Source: Deltaproteobacteria bacterium
GTDB lineage: Bacteria > Desulfobacterota > DSM-4660 > Desulfatiglandales > Desulfatiglandaceae
NCBI GenBank assembly: GCA_029932035.1
Contig: JAOZQV010000028.1
Coordinates: 1-13,869 of the forward strand
Reading direction: 5' to 3'
Length of the DNA stretch: 13,869 nt
The notes under the pieces: generated by a model
The model's database searches: none
Told to the model about the DNA's origin: nothing
Seen by the model: the letters and a program-made list of their open reading frames with translations, nothing else
Translations under genes and position numbers: made by a program
Shown here: positions 5,852 to 12,615 of the stretch, piece by piece
Layout: each line of letters opens with the position of its first letter
Numbering within the stretch: position 1 is the first letter of the stretch

Positions 5852-6748
5852 GTGAAAAAAACCATCCGGAAAAAAGGAAAATGGATTGGATATCTGCTCT
5901 ACTGTGTTCTTCTGACAGCCGCGCTTTTATATTACCGGTTTCCCTCAGAAAGCATCGCTGCTTATTTGGAGTCGGTTGTTGCTAAGGCAAATCCTCAAAT
6001 CCTCCTCTCATTGGAGAGTCTACGTCCTGGGTTTCCCCTAAGTGTAGAGCTTATTGACGCAGGGATTTCCCTCAAGAAGGAGCCTCGAAAAACCCTGCTG
6101 AGGGTGAAGAAGCTTTCTTTGAGGACGGAAGTATGGGCATTTCTGCATGGGGCCCACGTATATTATTTTGACGCCCATGCCTACGACGGAAATATAAAGG
6201 GTGATGTTCGGTTTGAAACCCGGGCGCTCATGGCCTCCTTCACAACCGCAATGAAATTGAAGAATCTCCATATTGGTCGTCATCCTTTTCTTTCCCCGCT
6301 TATCGGCCGGGATGTGTCAGGTGTGTTGGGGGGCGACATTGTTTACACCGGACAATATGCTAATTTAATAGGTGGCGTTGGAGAGGCAATCTTTAACATC
6401 TCAGAGGGGAGGGTACAGCTTCTGCAGCCCATTTTAGGGCTTGAATCCCTGCAGTTTGATCGGCTTTCTATGAAAATAACGCTCAAGAACAAAAAAGTGG
6501 CCCTGTCTGATGTTGGACTCGAGGGCCGCGCTGTTAGGGGCCAATTATCAGGCACCATCATCTTGAATAATGATATTCCGGCAAGCAGACTTGACTTGCG
6601 AGGAACCATCGAGCCGCTTGGGGGCTTGTTCGGGAATTTGAAAGGAGACTCTAATCCCCTAAAATTCCTCAGAAAGAGTCTAAAAAGCCTGAAACGTTCC
6701 TTTGTTATCCGGGGGACCTTTGAGAAGCCGGAATTCAAATTCATATAG
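5852..6748 (+). CDS. gspN: Type II secretion protein GspN (AsmA-like)
   Basis: GspN is an accessory T2SS protein found in some systems; its exact role is not established. The 298-residue product has a strongly basic N-terminus (KKTIRKKGK), one transmembrane helix at about 12-28 and a long periplasmic domain. That domain has repeated beta-type segments (for example GRDVSGVLGGDIVYTG, DRLSMKITLKNKKVALSD and GLEGRAVRGQLSGTI) of the AsmA/TamB-like fold, as described for deltaproteobacterial GspN. It ends EFKFI, like other members that stop after a final FRGTxxxP-type strand. The GTG start is supported by GAGGA 9 nt upstream, supplied by the octad repeat. It sits between gspM and gspC, with a 112-nt gap before gspC that holds a hexad array. 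Confidence 0.85.
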   Translation: MKKTIRKKGKWIGYLLYCVLLTAALLYYRFPSESIAAYLESVVAKANPQILLSLESLRPGFPLSVELIDAGISLKKEPRKTLLRVKKLSLRTEVWAFLHGAHVYYFDAHAYDGNIKGDVRFETRALMASFTTAMKLKNLHIGRHPFLSPLIGRDVSGVLGGDIVYTGQYANLIGGVGEAIFNISEGRVQLLQPILGLESLQFDRLSMKITLKNKKVALSDVGLEGRAVRGQLSGTIILNNDIPASRLDLRGTIEPLGGLFGNLKGDSNPLKFLRKSLKSLKRSFVIRGTFEKPEFKFI

Positions 6749-6779
6749 ATAGCGCCTGAAGGAAATAACTTGCCTGTTT

Positions 6780-6827
6780 CATAATGGTAATCTTACTCAA
6801 AACGATTATGATTAAGATTAAGAATCT
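6780..6827 (+). repeat. Hexad repeat array upstream of gspC
   Basis: Eight 6-nt units related to CTTACT and GATTAA, including GATTAA twice, lie between gspN and gspC. The core from about 6789 to 6816 matches the gspJ array with one or two differences and is in the same orientation. The downstream sequence to the gspC ATG contains CCCCGTA and ACCCGTT units, akin to the heptads upstream of gspD. Confidence 0.75.
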
Positions 6828-6860
6828 AAAAAAATATCAACCCCGTAACCCGTTGACACC

Positions 6861-7721
6861 ATGAAAAAAAATCTTTACCACACCATATTTAATCTTTTTG
6901 CCCTCTTTAGCCTCATATATATTGGTGTAGATGTCTTTTACAGAACCATCTGTTTCCAGCTTACCGAGTTCCGTCCCGTTGAGATGGCAGAGGTCAGGAC
7001 CCCAAATATCGTCCATTATGTTCCCCAACCCTTGAACAGCTTCGACGTGATAGTCGATCGAAATATATTTGGCTCGTCGGAAGAGGCAACCAGCGATGTG
7101 GAGCCCCGGGATATAGAGGCAAAGGAGATTGAGGCCCTTGAGCCGACCTCTCTCAAGATCTCTCTCTTAGGGACTGTTACAGGTTCCGAGGAAAATGCCT
7201 GTGCGGTTATCGAGGAAACCGGCAGGAAAACACAGGGCCTCTACAGGGTGGGAGACACTGTCCAGAATGCGGTTGTCAAGAAAATCTTGTGGGGTAAGGT
7301 GGTCCTGCGGGTTGGTGATAAAGATGAGATCCTCTCGATGGAGGTGCCTGAATCGGTGAAAGGCGGTCGCCCGGGGCGCTCTATCAAGCCGGTTTACAGT
7401 GGAGATACTGTAACGGTAGCGAGATCAGACATCCAGGCCTCCCTCAAGAATATCAATAAGCTGTTGACCCAGGCCCGGATTCGCCCCCATTTAAAGGATG
7501 GCAAGGCTGACGGCTTTGTTCTCAGCTATATTAAAGCAAATTCGTTTTTTACCAAATTAGGGCTCAAGAGAGGTGATATTATCAAGAGTATTAACGGCAA
7601 ACAGATAAATACACCGGAAGATGCTTTTTCCTTTTATCAGGCCTTGGAATCGGGGGAACCCCTTTCAATGGAGTTAAACCGAGGGGGCAAACCAAAAACC
7701 ATAAATTATCGATTTAAGTAA
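6861..7721 (+). CDS. gspC: Type II secretion inner-membrane protein GspC
   Basis: GspC connects the inner-membrane platform to the secretin GspD. The 286-residue product has a short cytoplasmic N-terminus, a transmembrane helix (about 8-25) and a linker. The homology-region domain (about 60-160) contains DRNIFGSS and SLKISLLGTVTGSEENACAVIEE, then GLYRVGD. A C-terminal PDZ domain (about 200-286) ends with LGLKRGDIIKSINGKQIN and NRGGKPKTINYRFK. This is the full canonical GspC layout. It stands after gspN rather than at the head of the operon. No Shine-Dalgarno sequence is visible before ATG 6861; the upstream sequence is repeat-like. The next gene starts 4 nt after its stop. Confidence 0.93.
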   Translation: MKKNLYHTIFNLFALFSLIYIGVDVFYRTICFQLTEFRPVEMAEVRTPNIVHYVPQPLNSFDVIVDRNIFGSSEEATSDVEPRDIEAKEIEALEPTSLKISLLGTVTGSEENACAVIEETGRKTQGLYRVGDTVQNAVVKKILWGKVVLRVGDKDEILSMEVPESVKGGRPGRSIKPVYSGDTVTVARSDIQASLKNINKLLTQARIRPHLKDGKADGFVLSYIKANSFFTKLGLKRGDIIKSINGKQINTPEDAFSFYQALESGEPLSMELNRGGKPKTINYRFK

Positions 7722-7725
7722 AAAA

Positions 7726-9330
7726 ATGTACACAACTTTTTTCGGTTTTAAAGAAAATCCATTCAATCTGACACCAGACCCGAGATATCTCTATTTGAGT
7801 CGGTATCACAGGGAGGCCCTCGATCATCTGCTCTATGGAATTAATGAGCGGAGGGGGTTTATCGCCATAACGGGGGGGATCGGAACCGGCAAAACCACTC
7901 TCTGCCGGGCTCTCCTGGACCATATAGATGAAAACACAAAGAGCGCCCTGATATTCAGCTCCTTTATCTCTGATAGGGAGATCTTAGAGACAATTAACCA
8001 TGAATTTGGTATTGAAATGGGGTCCGGGGCAGAGACAAAGAAGGATTATATCGATGCGCTCAACCAATTCCTCTTAGATAACTTCAGCAAAGGCGGTAAT
8101 GCGCTCCTCCTTATAGACGAGGCCCAAAACCTTTCGCATACCGTGTTAGAGCAGATACGGATGCTTTCAAATTTGGAGACAGACAAGGATAAGCTGATCC
8201 AGATTGTGCTCGTTGGCCAGTCAGAGCTTAAAGGGGTCTTGGCATCACCGTCGTTAAGGCAGTTGAATGAACGGATTACCGTTCGTTACGATCTCAAGCC
8301 CCTCGGTCCTGCTGATCTGAAGGGGTATGTGGGCCATCGTCTTTTGGTGGCAGGAGGAAGCGGAAATCCTAATTTCACAAATAAGGCCTTCAAAAAAATC
8401 TATGAGCACACCCGCGGGAACCCGAGGAGGATCAATGCGGTCTGCGACAGGGCGCTCCTTATCGCATACACTGGTGAAAAGCAGACCATAACGAGCGCAG
8501 TGATCAAAGATGCCATCAGGGACCTGAGAGGGGGCGCAGGGTCTGAGCAGATGTTGGAGGGGCGGTCAAGGAGCGTAACACCAGTTACGATTACACTTCT
8601 CATATTGCTGATGATTACGGCGGCCCTTGCCGGATGGAACCTCAGAAGTCATATCTTAGAGGTATTTTTTAAAACAGAGATATCCCGGCCACCTCAGGTT
8701 GAAAAGAGCCCTGCAATTTACAGACAGCGTGAAAAGGGCACGGAAGATTTTTTCTTAGATGAAAGATCAAGTCTCGCAGGACTTTTCGACCTTTTTCAGG
8801 TCGATATCGGCCCCCGGCCCGGAGGGGCCTACACCCCGGAGGGAAAGGAGACCCTTAATACAGATAGTTTCGATTTAGGGTTGGTCTCTTTCAGTGTGGC
8901 GCCGGAATACTTTACACTGTTTAAGAAGCCTTTTCGTGTAACGCTCTCCGGGCCTCTACCTCTCTCCGCACCTCAACCATGCTATCTTTTGATATGTGAA
9001 GTCACTAATAATAGAGTCATTGCCTTAGACAGTGAAGGAAACCGGCGTCCTGTAAGCAGAGATTTTATTTTAGGACACTGGGGCGGAAGGGTTTCAGCTG
9101 TCTATCCCTATGAAGAGAGAGACATCTATCTGTGCAAGGGGATGAATTCGCCTGAGGTGTTAGAGGTTCAGAGGGTGTTAGAGAGAATAGGATACCCGGT
9201 TGAACCGAACGGTGTCTTTGACGAACAAACCTTCAAGGAAGTGGTAAGACTCCAAAGAGACTTCGGGCTGAATGAAGACGGCATTGTCGGCCGGAGGACC
9301 AAGGCCCTGCTCTTTCAGATGACGGAGTGA
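7726..9330 (+). CDS. gspA: GspA/ExeA-like AAA ATPase with C39-like and peptidoglycan-binding domains
   Basis: ExeA/GspA works with GspB to remodel peptidoglycan so that the secretin can assemble. In this 534-residue product the N-terminal AAA domain shows Walker A GGIGTGKTT (50-58), Walker B LLLIDEAQN (127-135) and the VLVGQSEL segment (161-168). A transmembrane helix lies at about 287-305. The next part (about 383-460), with CYLLICEVTNNRVIALDSEGN then HWGG, resembles the degenerate C39-peptidase-like domain of GspA proteins; this assignment is less sure. Residues 474-530 are a peptidoglycan-binding type 1 domain (SPEVLEVQRVL, GVFDEQTFKEVVRLQRDFGL, DGIVGRRT). The start is 4 nt after gspC with no clear Shine-Dalgarno sequence. 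It pairs with the downstream TPR gene across a repeat gap. Confidence 0.9.
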   Translation: MYTTFFGFKENPFNLTPDPRYLYLSRYHREALDHLLYGINERRGFIAITGGIGTGKTTLCRALLDHIDENTKSALIFSSFISDREILETINHEFGIEMGSGAETKKDYIDALNQFLLDNFSKGGNALLLIDEAQNLSHTVLEQIRMLSNLETDKDKLIQIVLVGQSELKGVLASPSLRQLNERITVRYDLKPLGPADLKGYVGHRLLVAGGSGNPNFTNKAFKKIYEHTRGNPRRINAVCDRALLIAYTGEKQTITSAVIKDAIRDLRGGAGSEQMLEGRSRSVTPVTITLLILLMITAALAGWNLRSHILEVFFKTEISRPPQVEKSPAIYRQREKGTEDFFLDERSSLAGLFDLFQVDIGPRPGGAYTPEGKETLNTDSFDLGLVSFSVAPEYFTLFKKPFRVTLSGPLPLSAPQPCYLLICEVTNNRVIALDSEGNRRPVSRDFILGHWGGRVSAVYPYEERDIYLCKGMNSPEVLEVQRVLERIGYPVEPNGVFDEQTFKEVVRLQRDFGLNEDGIVGRRTKALLFQMTE

Positions 9331-9347
9331 ATGGGTGCTGGGTACTT

Positions 9348-9445
9348 GATGCTGGTTGTAGCGAAGCGGAAATCCCGTTTTTAAGCGGGGATACTGGATG
9401 CTGGTTGTAGCGAAGCGGAAATCCCGTTTTTAAGCGGGGATACTG
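9348..9445 (+). repeat. Two identical tandem 49-bp repeats
   Basis: Two exact 49-nt copies stand head to tail. Each begins GATGCTGG, has GTAGCGAAGCGG in the middle and ends with a small hairpin (ATCCCG, T-rich loop, CGGGGAT) running into ATACTG. The length is seven heptads, so the surrounding 7-nt register is kept. A divergent copy precedes gspJ at 1974-2020. The hairpin has no following T-tract. Confidence 0.9.
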
Positions 9446-9593
9446 GATACTGGATACTGGATACTGGATGCGGGATGGATGAAGAAATTGAATATTGCAG
9501 ATTGAATATTGAAAATTGGGATGGATAGGATGGATAGAAAGCATAGAAATGTTTCCATCCCAGTCAGAGTTCCCTAACCGGGTAAATGTTTTT

Positions 9594-9617
9594 CTTTGCG
9601 TCTTTGCGCCTTTGCGA
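9594..9617 (+). repeat. CTTTGCGN octad array
   Basis: Three consecutive octads, CTTTGCGT, CTTTGCGC and CTTTGCGA, stand here. A single-unit relative of this module (TTTCTTTGCG then TCTTTG) lies at 1471-1486 before gspI. In both places a CTGCGGATG segment follows within 30-65 nt. Confidence 0.75.
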
Positions 9618-9663
9618 GAGACCTTTTTGGTTGCGTTTGGATAATCTGTGGAATCTGCGGATG

Positions 9664-9687
9664 CGATTGAGGAATTGAGGAATTGAG
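9664..9687 (+). repeat. GAATTGAG octads carrying the TPR gene start
   Basis: There are three tandem octads: CGATTGAG and then two perfect GAATTGAG copies. The TTG start codon of the TPR gene (9683) lies inside the last copy. GAGGA at 9669-9673, formed at a copy junction, is 9 nt upstream and suits a Shine-Dalgarno sequence. Confidence 0.75.
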
Positions 9688-10330
9688 TTACATCCATCAG
9701 GCATTAAAGAAGGCCCAGATAGAGAGGGATGACCGTTACGGAAAATATGGCGGCATAATCTCGTCCCGTTCAAAAAAATCAGGCCGTGCCAAAAAATCTA
9801 TCCTGTTGATTGTTGTATCGCTTGTAATCCTTTTTCTTGCATTTGTGTCCTATTCGTGGTTGGATTTCAATGGCCCTCAGGTGGAGACAAATGTCGTACA
9901 TAGACAGAGGGGGCCGGTCCAACTCCCGGTACATGAAAAGACCGCGGATGCAATGGAGCTCTATCAACGCGGGAAGGAGCGCCATAAGAGCGGTCGCCTG
10001 AACAAGGCAAGAATGTGGTATGAAAAGGCGCTCTTGGCCGATCCCGGCTGCGTTGTTGCATTGAATAACCTCGGTGTGCTCCTTATTAAGGAAAAAAACT
10101 ACCCTGCTGCCCGGAGCAGATTTGAGAAAGCGATTCGTTTGAAGCCGGGATACGTTGATCCCTATTATAACCTCGCCTGTCTCCTCGCCCTGACGGACCA
10201 GCCGGAACAGGCCCTCAGATATCTGAAGAGGGCGGTTTCCATAGACCCGCAGGCCAGAGAATGGGCGAAAAAGGATAGGGATCTCGGGAATTTACATAAT
10301 TTGGCAGGGTTTAAAGGTATTGTAAATTGA
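9683..10330 (+). CDS. GspB-like TPR membrane protein
   Basis: This 215-residue protein opens with MSYIHQALKKAQIERD, the N-terminal signature of GspB/ExeB-type partners of GspA. A basic cytoplasmic segment and one transmembrane helix (about 39-58) follow. The periplasmic part consists of about three TPR units (89-122, 123-156, 157-190) with typical WYEKALLADPG, ALNNLGVLL and YYNLACLLAL segments, instead of the usual GspB C-terminal domain. It directly follows the GspA-like gene, so a role as its partner in secretin assembly is inferred; a looser TPR scaffold role is possible. The TTG start is set by the conserved N-terminus and by GAGGA 9 nt upstream. Both start and Shine-Dalgarno lie in octad repeats. 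The last codons run into the heptad array before gspD. Confidence 0.85.
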   Translation: MSYIHQALKKAQIERDDRYGKYGGIISSRSKKSGRAKKSILLIVVSLVILFLAFVSYSWLDFNGPQVETNVVHRQRGPVQLPVHEKTADAMELYQRGKERHKSGRLNKARMWYEKALLADPGCVVALNNLGVLLIKEKNYPAARSRFEKAIRLKPGYVDPYYNLACLLALTDQPEQALRYLKRAVSIDPQAREWAKKDRDLGNLHNLAGFKGIVN

Positions 10331-10465
10331 ATATTGACGATTGAATAATGCCCGGAGGTCGGAGGTCAGAGATCAGAGGTCGAAGGTCGAAGGTCAGTGG
10401 CGGTAACTCGCAACTCGTAACCCGTAACTCGTAACCCGTAACTCGTAACTCATAATCAATACCCA
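10319..10465. repeat. Unbroken array of 21 heptads leading to gspD
   Basis: The sequence from the last codons of the TPR gene to the base before the gspD ATG divides into 21 heptads without a single slip. It moves through three related blocks: ATTGAAT-like (10319-10353), GGAGGTC/AGAGGTC/GAAGGTC-like (10354-10395, preceding an AGTGGCG unit) and GTAACTC/GTAACCC-like (10403-10451), closing with ATAATCA and ATACCCA. No gene, terminator, Shine-Dalgarno or clear promoter is seen in it. Confidence 0.9.
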
Positions 10466-12607
10466 ATGGACTATTTAAGAAAAAGATACCTGCAATACCT
10501 CTTGTGGGTGGCAGTCTGCTTCATGATGACCGTCTTGCCGGCTGGAGCGGCGCGGATCGCGGGAGAAGAGGGGGTAACACCTGCGGTTCCTGAAACCGCG
10601 CAAAAGACCAGGGAGGCAGTCTCTCCCAAAACCCCTGTGCCCACCCCCCCGGTAACACTGGCTCCACCGGAGCTTAGCCCACGAGGGGCCTCCGCTCCGG
10701 AGGGAAATACGGTCAAATCTCCACAGGAAGAAACGGTGACGCCGTCCCACCAGGAGAAAGCCCACCTTGAAAGAAAAGCAGGTACGGAAAAACCGACCGA
10801 CCCCTATGTCACCATCGACTTTGACAACGTTGATATCCCGATATTTATCAAGTTTATCAGTGAATTGACCGGGAAGAACTTTGTGATAGACAAGGCGGTA
10901 AGAGGGAAGGTGACCATTGTCTCTCCCACCAAGATCTCAAAGGCTGAAGCGTACAAGGTGTTTGAATCGGTACTCGAGGTCCACGGTTATACCACCGTGC
11001 CTGCCGGGAGGATAGTTAAAATCGTTCCGGCGGTGAGCGCCAGGACCAAAAGTGTCGAGACACGTCTGCTGGAGGATGCCCTCGGGCCTGAAGACAAGGT
11101 GATAACCCAACTGATCCCCCTGAGATATGCCGATCCGGATGAATTAAAAAAACTCTTTACGCCACTGATATCCAAGAGCAGCGTAATTGTCTCCTACTCC
11201 CCCACACGAACCCTGATCGTTACTGATGTCCTCTCCAATATCAAACGACTGCTCCTCATTACAAAGGCGATCGATGTGGAGGGCGTTGGCGAAGAAATAT
11301 CGGTAATCCCCCTTGAGTACGCAACGGCAACTGTCCTTGCCAAGTCTTTGGGCACGGTCTTCCAGCGGAGGGCGGTAAAGGCGAAAAGAGCCCTCCGTGG
11401 TCAGGTGGGTATCAAGATCGTGCCTGATGAGAGGACCAATTCGTTGATACTGCTGGCATCTGAAGATGATACCGTGAAGATCAAGAAGCTTGTGCAGCTC
11501 TTAGACAGGGAACCACCCCGGGGTGAAGGGGACATTCGCGTCTATTACCTGCAACACGCCAATGCCGAAGACCTCACCAAAGTCCTGACATCTCTTCCAT
11601 CAAAACAGACTGCCGGGGCAAAAAAAGGTAAGACCCCTGTGATTTCCAAGGAGGCCCGGATTGTTGCCGATAAGGCAACCAACTCCCTGGTCATTATGGC
11701 CACCAAGGATGACTACCGCGTCCTCGAAGAGGTTATAACGAAATTAGATATCCCAAGATTGATGGTCTATATCGAGGCCCTGATCATGGAAGTGAATGTG
11801 GAGAAGGATTTCAGCCTCGGAGTGGAATGGGAGGGGATCAAGACATTTTCATACGATGGGAAAAACGCGGGGGTTTTTGCCGGATCGAGTCCCTCTGATT
11901 TCACTAAGATCGCAAAGGTGGTAGGAGGGGCCCTGACCCCGGGGTTTTCCTTGGGTATTATCAGTGACGTCATTGAGATAGGGGGCGTCAAGTTCCCCAA
12001 TCTGGCCGCCGTTGCCCACGCCTACCAGCAGGATACGGCTGTTAATATCCTCTCAACCCCGCAGATCCTGACCACGGATAATGAAGAGGCCGAGATATAT
12101 GTGGGTAAAAACGTTCCCTATATCACCAGCCGAAACGTAACAGCTGCAGAGCAAGACTACACCAACTACGAATACAAGGACGTAGGGGTGACTCTGAAGG
12201 TGACGCCGCAGATCAGCCGGGAGCGTTTTGTCCGGCTCAACATCTTTCAGGAAGTCTCGAGATTGATCGCTACCTCGGAAACCGACAGACCCTCGACCCA
12301 CAAGCGCCTTGCCCAGACCACCGTTATTGTAAAGGATGCCCAGACAGTTGTAATAGGGGGCCTGATTGGTGACGAAACAACCCATATCGATTATGAGGTG
12401 CCCTGCCTCGGGGGCATCCCCTTGATTGGCTGGTTTTTCAGGTCCACTTCCAAGAGGTTAGAAAAAACCAACCTCTTTATTTTTCTGACGCCCCATATCA
12501 TTCAGAACCCGGCCGAGGCAAAAAAGATCTATGAGGACAAAAAAGACCAGATCGAGACAATCAAGGAAGGTGTTATAAAGATGTATAAAAGGGGGGGGAA
12601 GGAATAA
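10466..12607 (+). CDS. gspD: Type II secretion outer-membrane secretin GspD
   Basis: GspD forms the multimeric outer-membrane channel. The 713-residue product has a Sec signal peptide (about 1-29, ending LPAGAA) and a Pro/Thr/Glu-rich linker (about 36-110). N0 follows (113-188: YVTIDFDNVDIPIFIKFI, KNFVIDKAVRGKVTI), then N1 (about 210-270), N2 (about 275-350) and N3 (about 355-430), and the secretin core (about 433-680) with VNILSTPQILTTDNEEA, VGKNVPYITS, YKDVGVTLKVTP, VVIGGLI and a closing FLTPHI. Only about 33 residues follow, with no evident S domain, and there is no lipobox. The start at ATG 10466 fits the signal peptide, but the upstream heptads offer no Shine-Dalgarno sequence. gspE starts 8 nt after the stop. 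Confidence 0.96.
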   Translation: MDYLRKRYLQYLLWVAVCFMMTVLPAGAARIAGEEGVTPAVPETAQKTREAVSPKTPVPTPPVTLAPPELSPRGASAPEGNTVKSPQEETVTPSHQEKAHLERKAGTEKPTDPYVTIDFDNVDIPIFIKFISELTGKNFVIDKAVRGKVTIVSPTKISKAEAYKVFESVLEVHGYTTVPAGRIVKIVPAVSARTKSVETRLLEDALGPEDKVITQLIPLRYADPDELKKLFTPLISKSSVIVSYSPTRTLIVTDVLSNIKRLLLITKAIDVEGVGEEISVIPLEYATATVLAKSLGTVFQRRAVKAKRALRGQVGIKIVPDERTNSLILLASEDDTVKIKKLVQLLDREPPRGEGDIRVYYLQHANAEDLTKVLTSLPSKQTAGAKKGKTPVISKEARIVADKATNSLVIMATKDDYRVLEEVITKLDIPRLMVYIEALIMEVNVEKDFSLGVEWEGIKTFSYDGKNAGVFAGSSPSDFTKIAKVVGGALTPGFSLGIISDVIEIGGVKFPNLAAVAHAYQQDTAVNILSTPQILTTDNEEAEIYVGKNVPYITSRNVTAAEQDYTNYEYKDVGVTLKVTPQISRERFVRLNIFQEVSRLIATSETDRPSTHKRLAQTTVIVKDAQTVVIGGLIGDETTHIDYEVPCLGGIPLIGWFFRSTSKRLEKTNLFIFLTPHIIQNPAEAKKIYEDKKDQIETIKEGVIKMYKRGGKE

Positions 12608-12615
12608 GGTCTTTC

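Larger units (their letters stand above)
9331..9682. repeat. Repeat-filled gap between the gspA-like and TPR genes
   Basis: This 352-nt gap has no credible gene. From 9334 to 9522 it reads as 27 heptads in one register: two lead units, a pair of identical 49-bp direct repeats (9348-9396 and 9397-9445, each seven heptads), three GATACTG units (9446-9466), then GATGCGG, GATGGAT, TTGAATA (twice), TTGCAGA and related units. After it come two GGATGGATA-type units, a unique stretch, three CTTTGCGN octads (9594-9617) and three NNATTGAG octads (9664-9687). The block carrying CTTTGCG and CTGCGGATG also occurs, shortened, at 1471-1540 before gspI. Confidence 0.85.

Noticed and set aside
9372..9392. ATCCCG/CGGGGAT hairpin as a rho-independent terminator (also 9421-9441 and 1996-2013)
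   Set aside because: The T-run is in the loop and not after the stem, and GATACTG repeats follow. It is better read as part of the 49-bp repeat.
9334..9522. Repeats as a CRISPR array
   Set aside because: Repeats are contiguous 7-nt units or two abutting 49-nt copies with no unique spacers, and no cas gene is present.
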